From contig JAJKHS010000126.1 in assembly GCA_021154885.1 (NCBI GenBank), forward strand, positions 1 to 64,000: a stretch of 64,000 nt of DNA. The letters are read 5' to 3'. This DNA comes from Thermoanaerobaculum sp. (GTDB lineage Bacteria; Acidobacteriota; Thermoanaerobaculia; Multivoradales; UBA5704). This document shows positions 45,107-54,569 of the stretch, one piece after another (positions within the stretch are counted from its first letter, which is position 1; each line of letters opens with the position of its first letter). The position numbers were made by a program, and so were the translations under genes. The notes below the pieces were generated by a model. The model searched no databases. It was not told where the DNA came from and saw only the letters and a program-made list of their open reading frames with translations.

Positions 45107-47017
45107 TTAGAACTTGACCGCGATGCCGCCGAGGATGCGCCGGCGGATGGCGTCGCTGCCGGCGTCGCCGGCGAGGGTGCCGCCCCGGCTGAGCTCCATG
45201 TTGAGCTGCACGGCCCAGTCGGAGGCGAGGTTGAGCAGGAAGTTGAGGTTCTGGCTCACCATGAGCTGCAGGCGCTGGTACTCCATCTGGGCGGCGGGGT
45301 GGCCAGCGGCGCCGAAGGCCGGGTCGAGCTGCTGCTGCAGGCGGTGGAAGGCCACGAAGACCCCCGTCGAGCTGGCCAGGAACTGGGTGTCGAGCGAGGC
45401 CACCATGTAGCGTACCTGGTTCTGGTAGGGGCGGCCGTCGGCGGCGAGGAACGTGCCGCCGCCGCCCGAGGCGACGCTGGAATCCAGCTTGGCGACCACC
45501 CGCGGCGAGATCTTGTGGCGCATTCCCACGTGGACCTCGGGGAGCTTGTCGCCGCGCACCAGGTAGAGGCTCTCCTGGCGATCGAAGAAGTCGTCGCTGA
45601 AGTAGAGGCGCAGCGTGTCACCCACCGTGCGATGGGCGGCGCCGAGGGTGAAGGAGCTCTCGTCCCCCTCCTTGCGCGACAGGTTCATCTGGTAGCAGGC
45701 CTGGCTGCCCTGCTCGCAGAGGTCGCGCTGCTCGAAGAGGGTGGGGAGGAAGTCGGGGTTGGCCTGAGCGGTGGTGTACATCCGGCGGGCGGCGGTGGAC
45801 TCGAGCTGCCAGTTGGAGCCGAGTTGGAGGACCACGCCCCCCTGGGGGGTCAGCGCCACGCTGCCGTCCGAGAGCGTGCTGTAAAGCCCATATTCCATGA
45901 GCACGGCCGGCTCGACGCGCACGCCGCCGCGGCTGAACAGGTCGACGCTGGAGAGCGCCTGCCGCTCGGCGGCCTTGCCCTGGCGGCTGGGGTCGTCGCC
46001 GAAGCCGAACTGGCGCTCGCGGAACCGCAGGCCCGCCTGCAGCGTGTTGCTGTCGCTGAAGGCCTCCGTGTAAGCGCCCTCGATGCGCCACGACCGCGAG
46101 ATCCCGGGGATGCCCAGGGGATCGAGCGGGGCCTGGCGGTGGGCGTTGTTCTCGGCCGTATAGTGGGCGGAGAACTCGGAGTGGCCGTTCTCGCCCACCC
46201 GCTCCGTCCAGTTCACCTGGTAGTGCTCGAAGTCGACGGGCCCGCCGCCCGACTCGCTGCGGTTGACCATCCGGTTGCTGAGGGAGCTGATGTTGATCCG
46301 GCTGCCGTGGCCGCGGTCGAGGTCGAGGGAGAGGCTGCTGCTCTGGCCCGTGCCCGTCAGGCTGCCCGCGGACTGTTGGAACGGGTCCGCGCTCAGTTGC
46401 CGGTAATTGCCCTTCAGGTCCACCAGAGTTTCGCCGACCAGCCCCTTGAGGACCACGCCGCCGCCGGAGAGCTGGCTGCCGCGGTCGACGCCGGTCAGCG
46501 CCTGCATCTCGGCCCTGAACCTGCTCACCAGCGAGTCGATGGAGGTGCCGGTGAACGACGCCGTCTGGACGTTCTGGGCGTTCTCGGCCTGGGAGGTCTC
46601 GATGTCGCGCAGCACGTCGGCAGGCACCTGCGAGCGGACCGCCCAGAAATCATCCTCCGACGCCCCCGGCGCGGTCCCGCGCTGGGCGAGCCGCAGCTCG
46701 AGCGACTGGTAGACCCGGGCGGTCGCCCGCGGGAGCATCACCACCACCGGCAGGAAGCCGGCCTTGTGGGCGATGATCTGGTAGAGCCCGGCGGGAAGGT
46801 CCCGGAAGAGGAAGTTGCCCTGCGCGTCCGTCAACACCTTGTGCAGGGAAAGGTCGGCGAGCTGGTAGGCGTAGATCTGGGCCGCCGCGAGAGGCGACTT
46901 CTCGCCGAACACCTGTCCGCCGACGCCCGCCGGGATGGCTTGCGCAAACGCGGTGCTCGCCTGGCTCAGAAGGGCGAGTGCGATGGTCAGCCGAATGCTC
47001 TGGCGGAAGGCTCGCAT
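45107..47017 (-). CDS. Outer-membrane beta-barrel protein with carboxypeptidase-regulatory-like N-terminus
   Basis: A 636-aa exported protein with a signal peptide ending near TAFAQA. Residues of about 35-110 form a CarboxypepD_reg-like beta-sandwich (GGQVFGEKSPLAAAQIYAYQ, DAQGNFLFRDLPAGLYQI). From about residue 200 the chain alternates as an outer-membrane barrel and ends GGIAVKF, with the terminal Phe expected for BAM insertion. A TonB plug domain is not evident. ATG 47017 is chosen because the earlier in-frame start (47044) overlaps the -10 box. Function is unknown; similar proteins can bind or import nutrients. Confidence 0.8.
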   Translation of the reverse strand: MRAFRQSIRLTIALALLSQASTAFAQAIPAGVGGQVFGEKSPLAAAQIYAYQLADLSLHKVLTDAQGNFLFRDLPAGLYQIIAHKAGFLPVVVMLPRATARVYQSLELRLAQRGTAPGASEDDFWAVRSQVPADVLRDIETSQAENAQNVQTASFTGTSIDSLVSRFRAEMQALTGVDRGSQLSGGGVVLKGLVGETLVDLKGNYRQLSADPFQQSAGSLTGTGQSSSLSLDLDRGHGSRINISSLSNRMVNRSESGGGPVDFEHYQVNWTERVGENGHSEFSAHYTAENNAHRQAPLDPLGIPGISRSWRIEGAYTEAFSDSNTLQAGLRFRERQFGFGDDPSRQGKAAERQALSSVDLFSRGGVRVEPAVLMEYGLYSTLSDGSVALTPQGGVVLQLGSNWQLESTAARRMYTTAQANPDFLPTLFEQRDLCEQGSQACYQMNLSRKEGDESSFTLGAAHRTVGDTLRLYFSDDFFDRQESLYLVRGDKLPEVHVGMRHKISPRVVAKLDSSVASGGGGTFLAADGRPYQNQVRYMVASLDTQFLASSTGVFVAFHRLQQQLDPAFGAAGHPAAQMEYQRLQLMVSQNLNFLLNLASDWAVQLNMELSRGGTLAGDAGSDAIRRRILGGIAVKF

Positions 47018-47042
47018 ACTAGGCTTCTCCCACACGCGTAGC

Positions 47043-47072
47043 ACTCTACTCGGCCCCGGTCAACCCTGTCAA
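47043..47072 (-). promoter_or_regulatory. Sigma-70-like promoter for the barrel gene
   Basis: On the minus strand TTGACA (47072-47067) and TAGAGT (47048-47043) are spaced by 18 bases. Transcription would start near 47036, 19 bases before ATG 47017, with GGGAGAAG between them as the ribosome-binding site. Confidence 0.6.
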
Positions 47073-47114
47073 ATGGCGGGACGTCATATAGATGACCGGG
47101 CATTTTAGACCATT

Positions 47115-47126
47115 GAACGACTGTTC
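47115..47126. promoter_or_regulatory. LexA (Cheo-box)-like palindrome
   Basis: GAACGACTGTTC matches GAAC-N4-GTTC, and the symmetry extends one base pair pair to TTGAAC-N4-GTTCAA (47113-47128). It sits in the 264-base divergent region between the barrel gene and the RHS gene, so it could act on either. It may equally be another repressor's operator. Confidence 0.45.
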
Positions 47127-47248
47127 AAGGAGGACCGGGGGAGTGGGGGAGAATTTCCGGAGCCGTCCGGAGCCGGCGAGGGTGAGCTTCCTTGCGCGCG
47201 TCCTTACGGCGATGGCGACGTCCTGGCCCCCACCGGCGGAGGGCATGG

Positions 47249-47254
47249 TATACT
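47249..47254 (+). promoter_or_regulatory. -10-like box for the RHS gene
   Basis: TGGTATACT gives an extended -10 (TGGTATACT; hexamer TATACT) 27 bases before ATG 47282. No clear -35 is seen. Confidence 0.4.
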
Positions 47255-47281
47255 TCTGAAAACGATCAAGTTCTGGTCCCC

Positions 47282-50200
47282 ATGTCCTCTCATACCCCTC
47301 GCGCCGACACCCAAGGCGCCGCCCTATCCTGGAAGATCGAGTACGACGATCAGGGCCGCGTCGCGGCCGAGATCAATCCCGCGGGACGCCGTACGGCGTT
47401 CGAGTATCACGCAGCCGATGGCATAGTCCGGCGCCTAGAGGAAAAGCCACCGGAAGGACCCCATGTGCGATGGGACCTCGATGCCTCCGGCCGTTTGAGC
47501 CGGATGATGGACGGCGAGGGCCCGACGAGCTATATCTACGATACTAATGGACGCCTCCAGCAGGTCCAAAGAACGGATTCGCCAGCGATCACCTACCGCT
47601 ATGACCCGTTCGGTCGCAGGACGAGGATCTCGGTCGGAGACTTTTACCGCGTCGATTATAGCTACGATTTCCTTGGCCGTCTCGAAAAGCGGACAGTCAC
47701 GACGCTGAACCCGAGGACTGGAAGGGAAACGGAGTTTCCCATCAGCTATGAATACCGCACCAGGGACGGCATGGTCATCCGCACCCTCCCCAACGGGATC
47801 AAGACCCGCTGGACATACAACCTTGTCGGTGAGTTGCAGGAAATCGTCCATGTCGACGCGCAGAGCTTCGTCCTGGTGGAGCTCACCTACACCCACGATC
47901 CACAGGGGCGCATCGCGAGCATCAAGGAGCGCTCCCGCCGTGGGGATCTCACCGAGCGCTATACGTACGACAAAATGGGACGACTGACGCAGGCGGCCCG
48001 ATCCGATGGCCGCCTTCACGGTTATTCCTATGACTCAGTGGGCAATCGTTTGGCTGCCACCGCGTCCGCCCGCCCGCCCCAAGCCGCTGAGTTTGACTGG
48101 GCCGGCCGGATCACGGCCCTCGACGGCCAACCGTGCCGGTACGATAGGGAGGGGAACCTGACAGATCTAACCCTCGCCGGTGCGGCCCGCCGGTTCCGCT
48201 TTCACCCAGACGGGCGTCTGGCAGAGGCTCAGAACGGTAACCGACGTGTGCAATACCGCTACGATGGGGAGGGCCGCCTGATTGCGCGCCGGAGCGGCGC
48301 GGCAGAGGCGCGCTTCGTGTGCGATCCATTGTCCCGATTCTGGCAGCCATTGGCGATCCTCGAATCCCACGGGAGCTCGATCCTCGTGGTCTGGGATGGC
48401 GTTACGCCATTGATGCTGATCCGTGATGGGCAGCCCGAGTACTTCCTCCACGACCACCTCGGGTCCGTGCGCGTTCTGGTCGATGCCGGCGGACAGCTTT
48501 CCCGCTACCTCGACTACGACCCGTTTGGCACGCCGGTGACCGACGCGCTGGAGGGAGGAGGCCTCCATCCTCGCTTCGCTGGCCTCTTCTGGGATGTGGA
48601 AGCCGGCCTGTATCTCACCCTTGCACGTGCGTACATGCCGCAAACTGGGAGCTTTTTACAGCCGGACCCCGTACATCGCGTGCCGGTTGATCCACAGGCG
48701 GAGAGCTCTCTCTTTCAGTACTGCAGAGGAAACCCGATCTGTCTCGTCGACCGGCGCGGGGAGGCCGGAGAGTGGTATGAGAATTTTCTTATCTCCGATC
48801 TCAGAGAGAAGAACGGTCGTCTCGCGGAGGACCATCTCTTCGAATGGGCTGAGGAGTTGCCAGGAAGATGGGGAGAGGGCGTCGCCTACTTCAATCTCGC
48901 CTCTGGGATCCGGGATCTGATCTCCAATGCGGCTGAGACGTCAAGCTACCTCCGTGAGCGCCCTGGAGATCCCGAGGGCGACATGAAAGCTCTCTCCTTC
49001 GGCTTGGGCGCATGGGGATTTCTTGCTGGCTTCTCACCGGCGAGTTATTTGGCGTCCTCGTTGGAAATGGGTATAACCCTTGGATCGGCGGCTCGCAGCC
49101 GTGTGCTCCAGAACCGCGCCGAACGCCTGGTGTCGTTCGGCGGGGCTCTTCTGCCAAAGGCCGGAGACCCGGTCGAAAGAGCGGATCTACATGAGGGCGA
49201 GTTCTCGTTGCAGGGGCGCGGCTTCTCGGCTTATGGCGGCTGGCAGCTCATGGGCTCGCACCAGGGCTGGTTCGGACGCAGCCGAGATTCGCTGGCCTGG
49301 GCTCTGTCCACAGCGCAGGAACTGTCGACCGCTGCGGGCGAAAGAATATCGGGAGTGTTCAGCCGACTCGAGGAACGGCATGAGCGTGGTGGCAGCCTCC
49401 TGAATCTCTACGAGCCAACCTCAGTTACCATCATCCGCCGGATCCATGATGCTTATCGAATCAAACGGGGCGGGGGTATGGTCTTGCCTGCCGAGCCGGC
49501 CTCACCGCGAGAATTCCCGACTCCAGAGGCGCCTCAGAGCAAACTAAAAACGGAATTGCCCTACATTCCACGCCGACAGGATTTTCCACCTGACAGACGA
49601 GACCTCCTTCCTCCTCCGCCCCGCCGGCCACCAGGGCCTGTGCCCATTGATGGAGGTCCTCCCGGTGGCGGAGGAGGCGGTGGGTGGGGAGGGAGCAGGA
49701 GCATTCCCACGCCCGTCGGCGGCGTCTACCTGGGCGGTGCCATCAACGCCCTCGAAGGCTTCGGTGCACTGAAGGGCGTCCAGCTGGACTCGAACGGTAA
49801 CCTGGTCCTTCTCGCGGCCGCCAGTGACGATGTGAAGGTGCCTCCGCTCCGCCTGGACGACGTGGTGACTGTCTTCCGATCGGTTTATCTCTTTGGTGAG
49901 GGGCCGACGGTGACCATAGACCCGGCATCGCAGGACCCGAAGAAGTCCCCAATGATCATTCGCCACAGCAAGGCCACCGAGGGGACCTATGTGGGCTGGA
50001 TCCTCTATCAGGCCGATCGTCTCATGAAAGGGTACACCCTGGGCGTCGATAACATCACCGAGCAAGACGTCGTGAGTCGGGTGCCTGGCTACGGCGAGGT
50101 GGTCGACACCATCTACTTCGGCGGCGGTAATCCCGGGAAGCGGCAGAAGGACGGCTACTGGGAGCGCTTCTGGATCGTGCCGTCCGAGGCGCGACGATTC

Positions 50201-52666
50201 GAGGGGCCGCGGCACGAGCTGACACTCGTCGACGTACCTTTGAAGGTCAACACGCAGAGCATGAAGTGGAAGAGAGGGGAACTGGTCGACGATCTTTCGG
50301 CGGAATCCTCCCCGGGAGCCAAGGCGTTCACGGAGTGGTTCACTGCAAACTACGACCAGGTCGCCGCTGAACGATACCTGACGCCTCCGCCGGAGTCCGG
50401 CCTGACCCAACTCGTACCGGTGTTCGCCGAGCTGCAACGCATCGCTCTGATCACCGCCATTGCGGAGACGCTGCGCGACCAAGGGGTGCCCATTCCGTTT
50501 TGGATGCGGGACCACAACGTAAGGTCCGTGCCTTTCGAGAAGACGACGCCTGGCATGCAGGTGGCTCGTGAAAAAGGCAACGTCAGCACCCGTATCTTCG
50601 GTGGCGTCAGCCTCTCGCCCGGCAGCCAAGATGTAAAAACCTTCACCGCTGTTACCCAGCTTGCAAGCCTTCCCCAGGAACAGCGCCGCGAAGTGGAGCA
50701 CGGAGTGAAGTCGGCCTCCGCGCTCGAGGACGCCCTGGCTACCAGCTCAGTGCTCGTGGGCGCTTCCCCGCTGCGGGTCGAACGCATCACTCACGAGGGA
50801 CAGGAACTTTGCACCATCGCTATTCCAGGCACCACTACGCACGCGGTCGGTGCCTGTCGTTTCGAGGAGGTGGACCTCGTAGCACCGCTTTCGGATGGCC
50901 GACTCCTGAAACTTGTCCGCCGTCACAACTCATTCTTCGCGCTGGACGGTCCCTGGGGGCCGGGCTGGACGCTCGACCTGCCGCGCCTGATCGAAACCAG
51001 AATCCCTGTACAGCGCGACCGGGATTCCGTCAACTACGCTACAGCCCGCGAGTTGATCACGCCTCTCAACAGCATCTACGCACGCTTCCGCGATCTGCGC
51101 ATCGTGCCCGAGCTGCGGAACAGCCGGCTTCAGGTTCCCGATCATGACGGAGGGATGTTCTACGGTCTTGCGAACGATCGTCCCAAGTTTCTCGGAAAGA
51201 GCGAAACTCACCTGCTGATCCTCAAAGACGGGACGCGGTGGCATTTCACCTTGCAAGGCGACCTGGCAGCGATCGAAGAGGGCGGCCTGGTGACCCTTTA
51301 CGATCGCGATTCACACGGGCGAATCACGCGCATCGTCGGGCTGCTCGGCGGAGTCAAGGAAGCCGCAATCACTCTCCACTACAACTCGCAGGGCCGCCTG
51401 GATTACGCAGAGGCCTCAGCCTCAAGCGCCGGCGGCAACCCACCCAAGCTCCGCGTCGACTACGAGTACGACTCGTCGGGACGGCTGACCGGGGTCCACT
51501 CCTCCCAAGGCTTGATTGGCTACCTCTACGAGGGTCCATGGGTAAAAGCGATCACCTGGCGGGCCGACGACGGCAACGATCAATCCATCGGCGAGGAGAT
51601 CGCACTGAGGACCTTCGTATACAACCGTCAGGGACAGTTGCTGGAGGAAACCACAGGCCAGACCACCACTCGCCATACCATCCTCGCCGGTCCCGAAGCG
51701 CTCACCGTCACCTCCACGACTGGAGAGGGTGACGCCTTGGCGGAGAGCACCCGCTTCGACTCGCGGCTTAGACCGCTGGAATCGACCACCGCCGGCGGCA
51801 TGCGCACCTGGTGGCATTACCCCCCGGAGGGCGGAGTCGAGGTCGAGATCATGGAGCCCGGTCAGTCCACAATCCGTATGACCCAGTCTGTCGAGGCTCG
51901 CCGCTGGACCCTGCGCGTCGGCGATGCCCCACCGGTCGACGTCGATTACGACCCGGCCGGTCGGCTGGTGGCGCTGGTCGAAGGCGGCCAGAAAATCATC
52001 GATCAGCAATGGCGATCGGACGGCCAGATCGCCAGTATAGAGATCGGGCCACGAGCGGTCTCTTGCCAGTATAACGATCTCGCACTCCTCTCCTCGGTGA
52101 TCGAGCATCCGTCCGCCGAGAAGGGCACGTTCCAGCATTGGCAGGAGACGACCTACGACAGACAGGGTCGCCCCATCGCACTGGCCAACCACGAAGGCTT
52201 GAAGCTGGCGATTGCTTATGACGCCAACGGCAGGCCGGCATCCATGGTGCAGAAGACACCCAAGGGCGACGTGGGCTTCAAACTCCGTCGTGACGACCAG
52301 GGCCGTTTACAGGCCGTGCAGAGTCCGTGGGGTGACACCGCCTGTATTTACGACAAGGAGGGGGAGTTGCGGCAGGTCGCCACGACCCGCGCTGGACGGA
52401 AGGCTTGGGCCGAGCTCGAAGGCGGTGCCGTGCGGCGCCGGCTCGACTTCGATGGCGGTGAGACCATCTTCGACTACCATCAGGAGGGCTCCCACGCAGG
52501 CCTGCTGCGGGAAGTCCTCGCTCCGGATGGCCTGAGACTCACCTATAGCTACGATGAGCGATCCCGGCTCACCCGGGTCCGCGTGGGTCAGATTCGCGAG
52601 GTCGAAGTTACTTACGACGATTTCGGACGCCTGGTAACCTACTCTTGGACTCCAGCCAGCGAGTAG
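47282..52666 (+). CDS. Giant RHS/YD-repeat protein with inverted domain order
   Basis: A protein of about 1794 aa with no signal peptide from ATG 47282; an earlier in-frame start at 47192 gives no better leader. Residues of about 10-380 are YD repeats (for example YRYDPFGRRTRI, YDKMGRLTQAARSDG). Residues of about 385-495 are the RHS core (DHLGSVRVLVDAGGQLSRYL, DYDPFGTPV, AGLYLTLARAYMPQTGSFLQ, PDP, NP). A unique region of about 290 residues, a Pro/Gly linker (about 780-806) and an unrecognised globular domain (about 815-1130) follow. Then comes an RHS entry segment (GPWGPGWTLDLPRL) and a second YD block to the C-terminus with no second core. RHS shells normally encapsulate a C-terminal toxin; here core plus tip precede the N-terminal-type part. 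No toxin motif is recognised. Domain order is observed; meaning is inference. Confidence 0.88.
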   Translation: MSSHTPRADTQGAALSWKIEYDDQGRVAAEINPAGRRTAFEYHAADGIVRRLEEKPPEGPHVRWDLDASGRLSRMMDGEGPTSYIYDTNGRLQQVQRTDSPAITYRYDPFGRRTRISVGDFYRVDYSYDFLGRLEKRTVTTLNPRTGRETEFPISYEYRTRDGMVIRTLPNGIKTRWTYNLVGELQEIVHVDAQSFVLVELTYTHDPQGRIASIKERSRRGDLTERYTYDKMGRLTQAARSDGRLHGYSYDSVGNRLAATASARPPQAAEFDWAGRITALDGQPCRYDREGNLTDLTLAGAARRFRFHPDGRLAEAQNGNRRVQYRYDGEGRLIARRSGAAEARFVCDPLSRFWQPLAILESHGSSILVVWDGVTPLMLIRDGQPEYFLHDHLGSVRVLVDAGGQLSRYLDYDPFGTPVTDALEGGGLHPRFAGLFWDVEAGLYLTLARAYMPQTGSFLQPDPVHRVPVDPQAESSLFQYCRGNPICLVDRRGEAGEWYENFLISDLREKNGRLAEDHLFEWAEELPGRWGEGVAYFNLASGIRDLISNAAETSSYLRERPGDPEGDMKALSFGLGAWGFLAGFSPASYLASSLEMGITLGSAARSRVLQNRAERLVSFGGALLPKAGDPVERADLHEGEFSLQGRGFSAYGGWQLMGSHQGWFGRSRDSLAWALSTAQELSTAAGERISGVFSRLEERHERGGSLLNLYEPTSVTIIRRIHDAYRIKRGGGMVLPAEPASPREFPTPEAPQSKLKTELPYIPRRQDFPPDRRDLLPPPPRRPPGPVPIDGGPPGGGGGGGWGGSRSIPTPVGGVYLGGAINALEGFGALKGVQLDSNGNLVLLAAASDDVKVPPLRLDDVVTVFRSVYLFGEGPTVTIDPASQDPKKSPMIIRHSKATEGTYVGWILYQADRLMKGYTLGVDNITEQDVVSRVPGYGEVVDTIYFGGGNPGKRQKDGYWERFWIVPSEARRFEGPRHELTLVDVPLKVNTQSMKWKRGELVDDLSAESSPGAKAFTEWFTANYDQVAAERYLTPPPESGLTQLVPVFAELQRIALITAIAETLRDQGVPIPFWMRDHNVRSVPFEKTTPGMQVAREKGNVSTRIFGGVSLSPGSQDVKTFTAVTQLASLPQEQRREVEHGVKSASALEDALATSSVLVGASPLRVERITHEGQELCTIAIPGTTTHAVGACRFEEVDLVAPLSDGRLLKLVRRHNSFFALDGPWGPGWTLDLPRLIETRIPVQRDRDSVNYATARELITPLNSIYARFRDLRIVPELRNSRLQVPDHDGGMFYGLANDRPKFLGKSETHLLILKDGTRWHFTLQGDLAAIEEGGLVTLYDRDSHGRITRIVGLLGGVKEAAITLHYNSQGRLDYAEASASSAGGNPPKLRVDYEYDSSGRLTGVHSSQGLIGYLYEGPWVKAITWRADDGNDQSIGEEIALRTFVYNRQGQLLEETTGQTTTRHTILAGPEALTVTSTTGEGDALAESTRFDSRLRPLESTTAGGMRTWWHYPPEGGVEVEIMEPGQSTIRMTQSVEARRWTLRVGDAPPVDVDYDPAGRLVALVEGGQKIIDQQWRSDGQIASIEIGPRAVSCQYNDLALLSSVIEHPSAEKGTFQHWQETTYDRQGRPIALANHEGLKLAIAYDANGRPASMVQKTPKGDVGFKLRRDDQGRLQAVQSPWGDTACIYDKEGELRQVATTRAGRKAWAELEGGAVRRRLDFDGGETIFDYHQEGSHAGLLREVLAPDGLRLTYSYDERSRLTRVRVGQIREVEVTYDDFGRLVTYSWTPASE

Positions 52667-52750
52667 CAGACTGTGCCCCCGGGGAGAGAGCACGGTAAGG
52701 GGCAACCTTCATGAGGTAGAATAGGCACATGCTGAAGCGAGGAAATCCGC

Positions 52751-54565
52751 ATGCCTGTCGGCCTCGTCAGTGAGGGGAGGATCGGAAGGTTCGATCTCCG
52801 CGGCCTGCTGGGGCGCGGCGGCTCCGGGGACGTCCACCTCGCCTACGATCCGGACCGCGGCTCCCTGATCGCCCTGAAGCTGATCCGGATCGGCTTGGAC
52901 CCCGAAATGCTGGAGGCCGAGAGACGAGGCGTCGCCCTCCAGCAGCGACTGCAGCCGAAGGTCCCCCAGATCGCGGCCATCTTTGACTTCGGCGAAATCG
53001 ACGGCTTCTTTTTCGTCGCCATGGAGTTTATTGAGGGCGTCGACCTTGCCGAGATCCTCAAGCCGGGTCGCCTGGCTCCGGCGAAGGCGGTCGACGTCGC
53101 CACTCAGCTCTGCACGATCCTGGAATCCATGGAACGCGTCTCCAAGGACCTGGAAGAGAAGGGCCGGCGGGTCATCCACAGCGACATCAAGCCGGCGAAC
53201 GTCCGGCTTCAGGAAGGGGACCGGGTCCGTCTCCTCGACTTCGGCGTGGCGAAGAGCGTCACGCTCTCTAAGAAGTTCACCCGCAACGTCTTCGGCAGCA
53301 CTCCCTACCTCGCTCCCGAGCGGCTGTCCAGCGAGGTCGTGGACTCCCACACGGATCTGTGGGCGGTGAGCGTCGTCCTCTACGAGATGATCGCCGGCTA
53401 CGTGCCCTTCCCTGGCGAGACCACAGACGCCATCGAGCGGCGAATCCGCAGCGGCCAGCCGCCCGCGCCCCTGCCCGCGGACTGTCCGGCGGCTCTCAAG
53501 TCCATCCTCCTCAAGTGTCTCCGCACGGAGCCCGCCCTTCGCTTTCCAGACGCGGCCACCCTCCGGCGCCATCTGGAAGCGTTCCGGGCCGGCCGGCCGC
53601 TGGCGATCTCGGAGCCGACGCGGAAGATTCCGCACGTGAGGCAGGAAACTGCGCCCCCACCGGCTCCAGAACAACGGCCCAAGCTCAGCCGCTCTGAGAG
53701 ACACCGCCGCGGCGCCCGGCGTTGGCGCATGGCTCTGGGGATGGCCCTGCTGCTCGTCCTCGCGGGTGCCCTGGCCTCTTGCGGGTATGCCTGGTCCGAA
53801 GGAAAAGCGATCGAAAAGACCCTGGTCGAGCCCGGCGCCGATCTGACCGCTCTCTACGCCCGGTACCGTCAGGCCGGACGATACGATCCTTTTGGACTCT
53901 GCCTGTCGGGAGCGGCCCAGGCTCTGAAGGGTGCGTTCGCGGCCGTTGCGGACCGCACTCTGGGGAGGTTCCGCACCGCAGCCAGGGTTGAGCGGCAGGA
54001 TTGGGAGGATGCGCTGCGCTGGCTACGGGCTGCGGCCGAGCTGGTTGAGTCGGACGAGAGCGTGCAGGCCAGGATCACCTTCTGTGAAGGCCAGCTCACC
54101 CGCCTTGACGCCGAAGCCCTGTTCGGCAGCAATCCCGAGGGGGCAAGACAGAAATGGCAGGAGGCCCTTCAGAGCTTCGAGAGGTCAAAATCGATCGCTC
54201 CCGAGCTCGTCGAGGTCTACATGGCCCTGGCTTCGATGTATGGCGATCCAAGGACCCGCTTGCAGGATACGAAGAAACTCCGTGAGGCGCTCGACGAGGC
54301 GGAGCGGCGGGGAGCCGGCCGGAGCGAGCGCGGCAGGCAGGCCCTCCTGGAAGCGTACGTCCGGGAGGCGAGGCAGGCCTCCCGGAGAGCGTCCCGAGCC
54401 CAGGGACAGGAGAGGATCGACCTGCTTTACAAGGCCCTGGACGGCTACGATGGCGCCGTAAACCTTTGCAAAGACCTGAGGTCCGGAACCCCAGCCGCCT
54501 GCCGGGAGGCTCAGGAACAGCAGACGGCGGTCGGCCAGGAGCTCGCCGGGAAAGGGCAGGTCTAG
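52751..54565 (+). CDS. Transmembrane Ser/Thr protein kinase (Hanks type)
   Basis: A 604-aa protein. The kinase domain covers residues 12-280: Gly loop GRGGSGDVHLAYD, ALKLIR (Lys43), VIHSDIKPANV (catalytic Asp145 in HSD instead of HRD), DFGVAK and YLAPERL. The arginine of HRD is missing, so activation-loop control may differ, but catalytic residues are intact. One TM helix lies at about 328-346, followed by a helical extracytoplasmic part (TPR-like, residues about 390-600). GAGG precedes ATG 52751. Placed 84 bases after the RHS gene and convergent with the tubulin-like operon, whose proteins are possible substrates (inference). Confidence 0.94.
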   Translation: MPVGLVSEGRIGRFDLRGLLGRGGSGDVHLAYDPDRGSLIALKLIRIGLDPEMLEAERRGVALQQRLQPKVPQIAAIFDFGEIDGFFFVAMEFIEGVDLAEILKPGRLAPAKAVDVATQLCTILESMERVSKDLEEKGRRVIHSDIKPANVRLQEGDRVRLLDFGVAKSVTLSKKFTRNVFGSTPYLAPERLSSEVVDSHTDLWAVSVVLYEMIAGYVPFPGETTDAIERRIRSGQPPAPLPADCPAALKSILLKCLRTEPALRFPDAATLRRHLEAFRAGRPLAISEPTRKIPHVRQETAPPPAPEQRPKLSRSERHRRGARRWRMALGMALLLVLAGALASCGYAWSEGKAIEKTLVEPGADLTALYARYRQAGRYDPFGLCLSGAAQALKGAFAAVADRTLGRFRTAARVERQDWEDALRWLRAAAELVESDESVQARITFCEGQLTRLDAEALFGSNPEGARQKWQEALQSFERSKSIAPELVEVYMALASMYGDPRTRLQDTKKLREALDEAERRGAGRSERGRQALLEAYVREARQASRRASRAQGQERIDLLYKALDGYDGAVNLCKDLRSGTPAACREAQEQQTAVGQELAGKGQV

Positions 54566-54569
54566 ACTT

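Noticed and set aside
48600-49660. Known toxin domain after the RHS core
   Set aside because: No nuclease, deaminase or ADP-ribosyltransferase motif could be recognised, and no immunity-like small gene follows at once.
47282-54565. Type VI secretion or Tc-toxin cluster
   Set aside because: No VgrG, PAAR, Hcp, TcB/TcC partner or Eag chaperone seen near the RHS gene.
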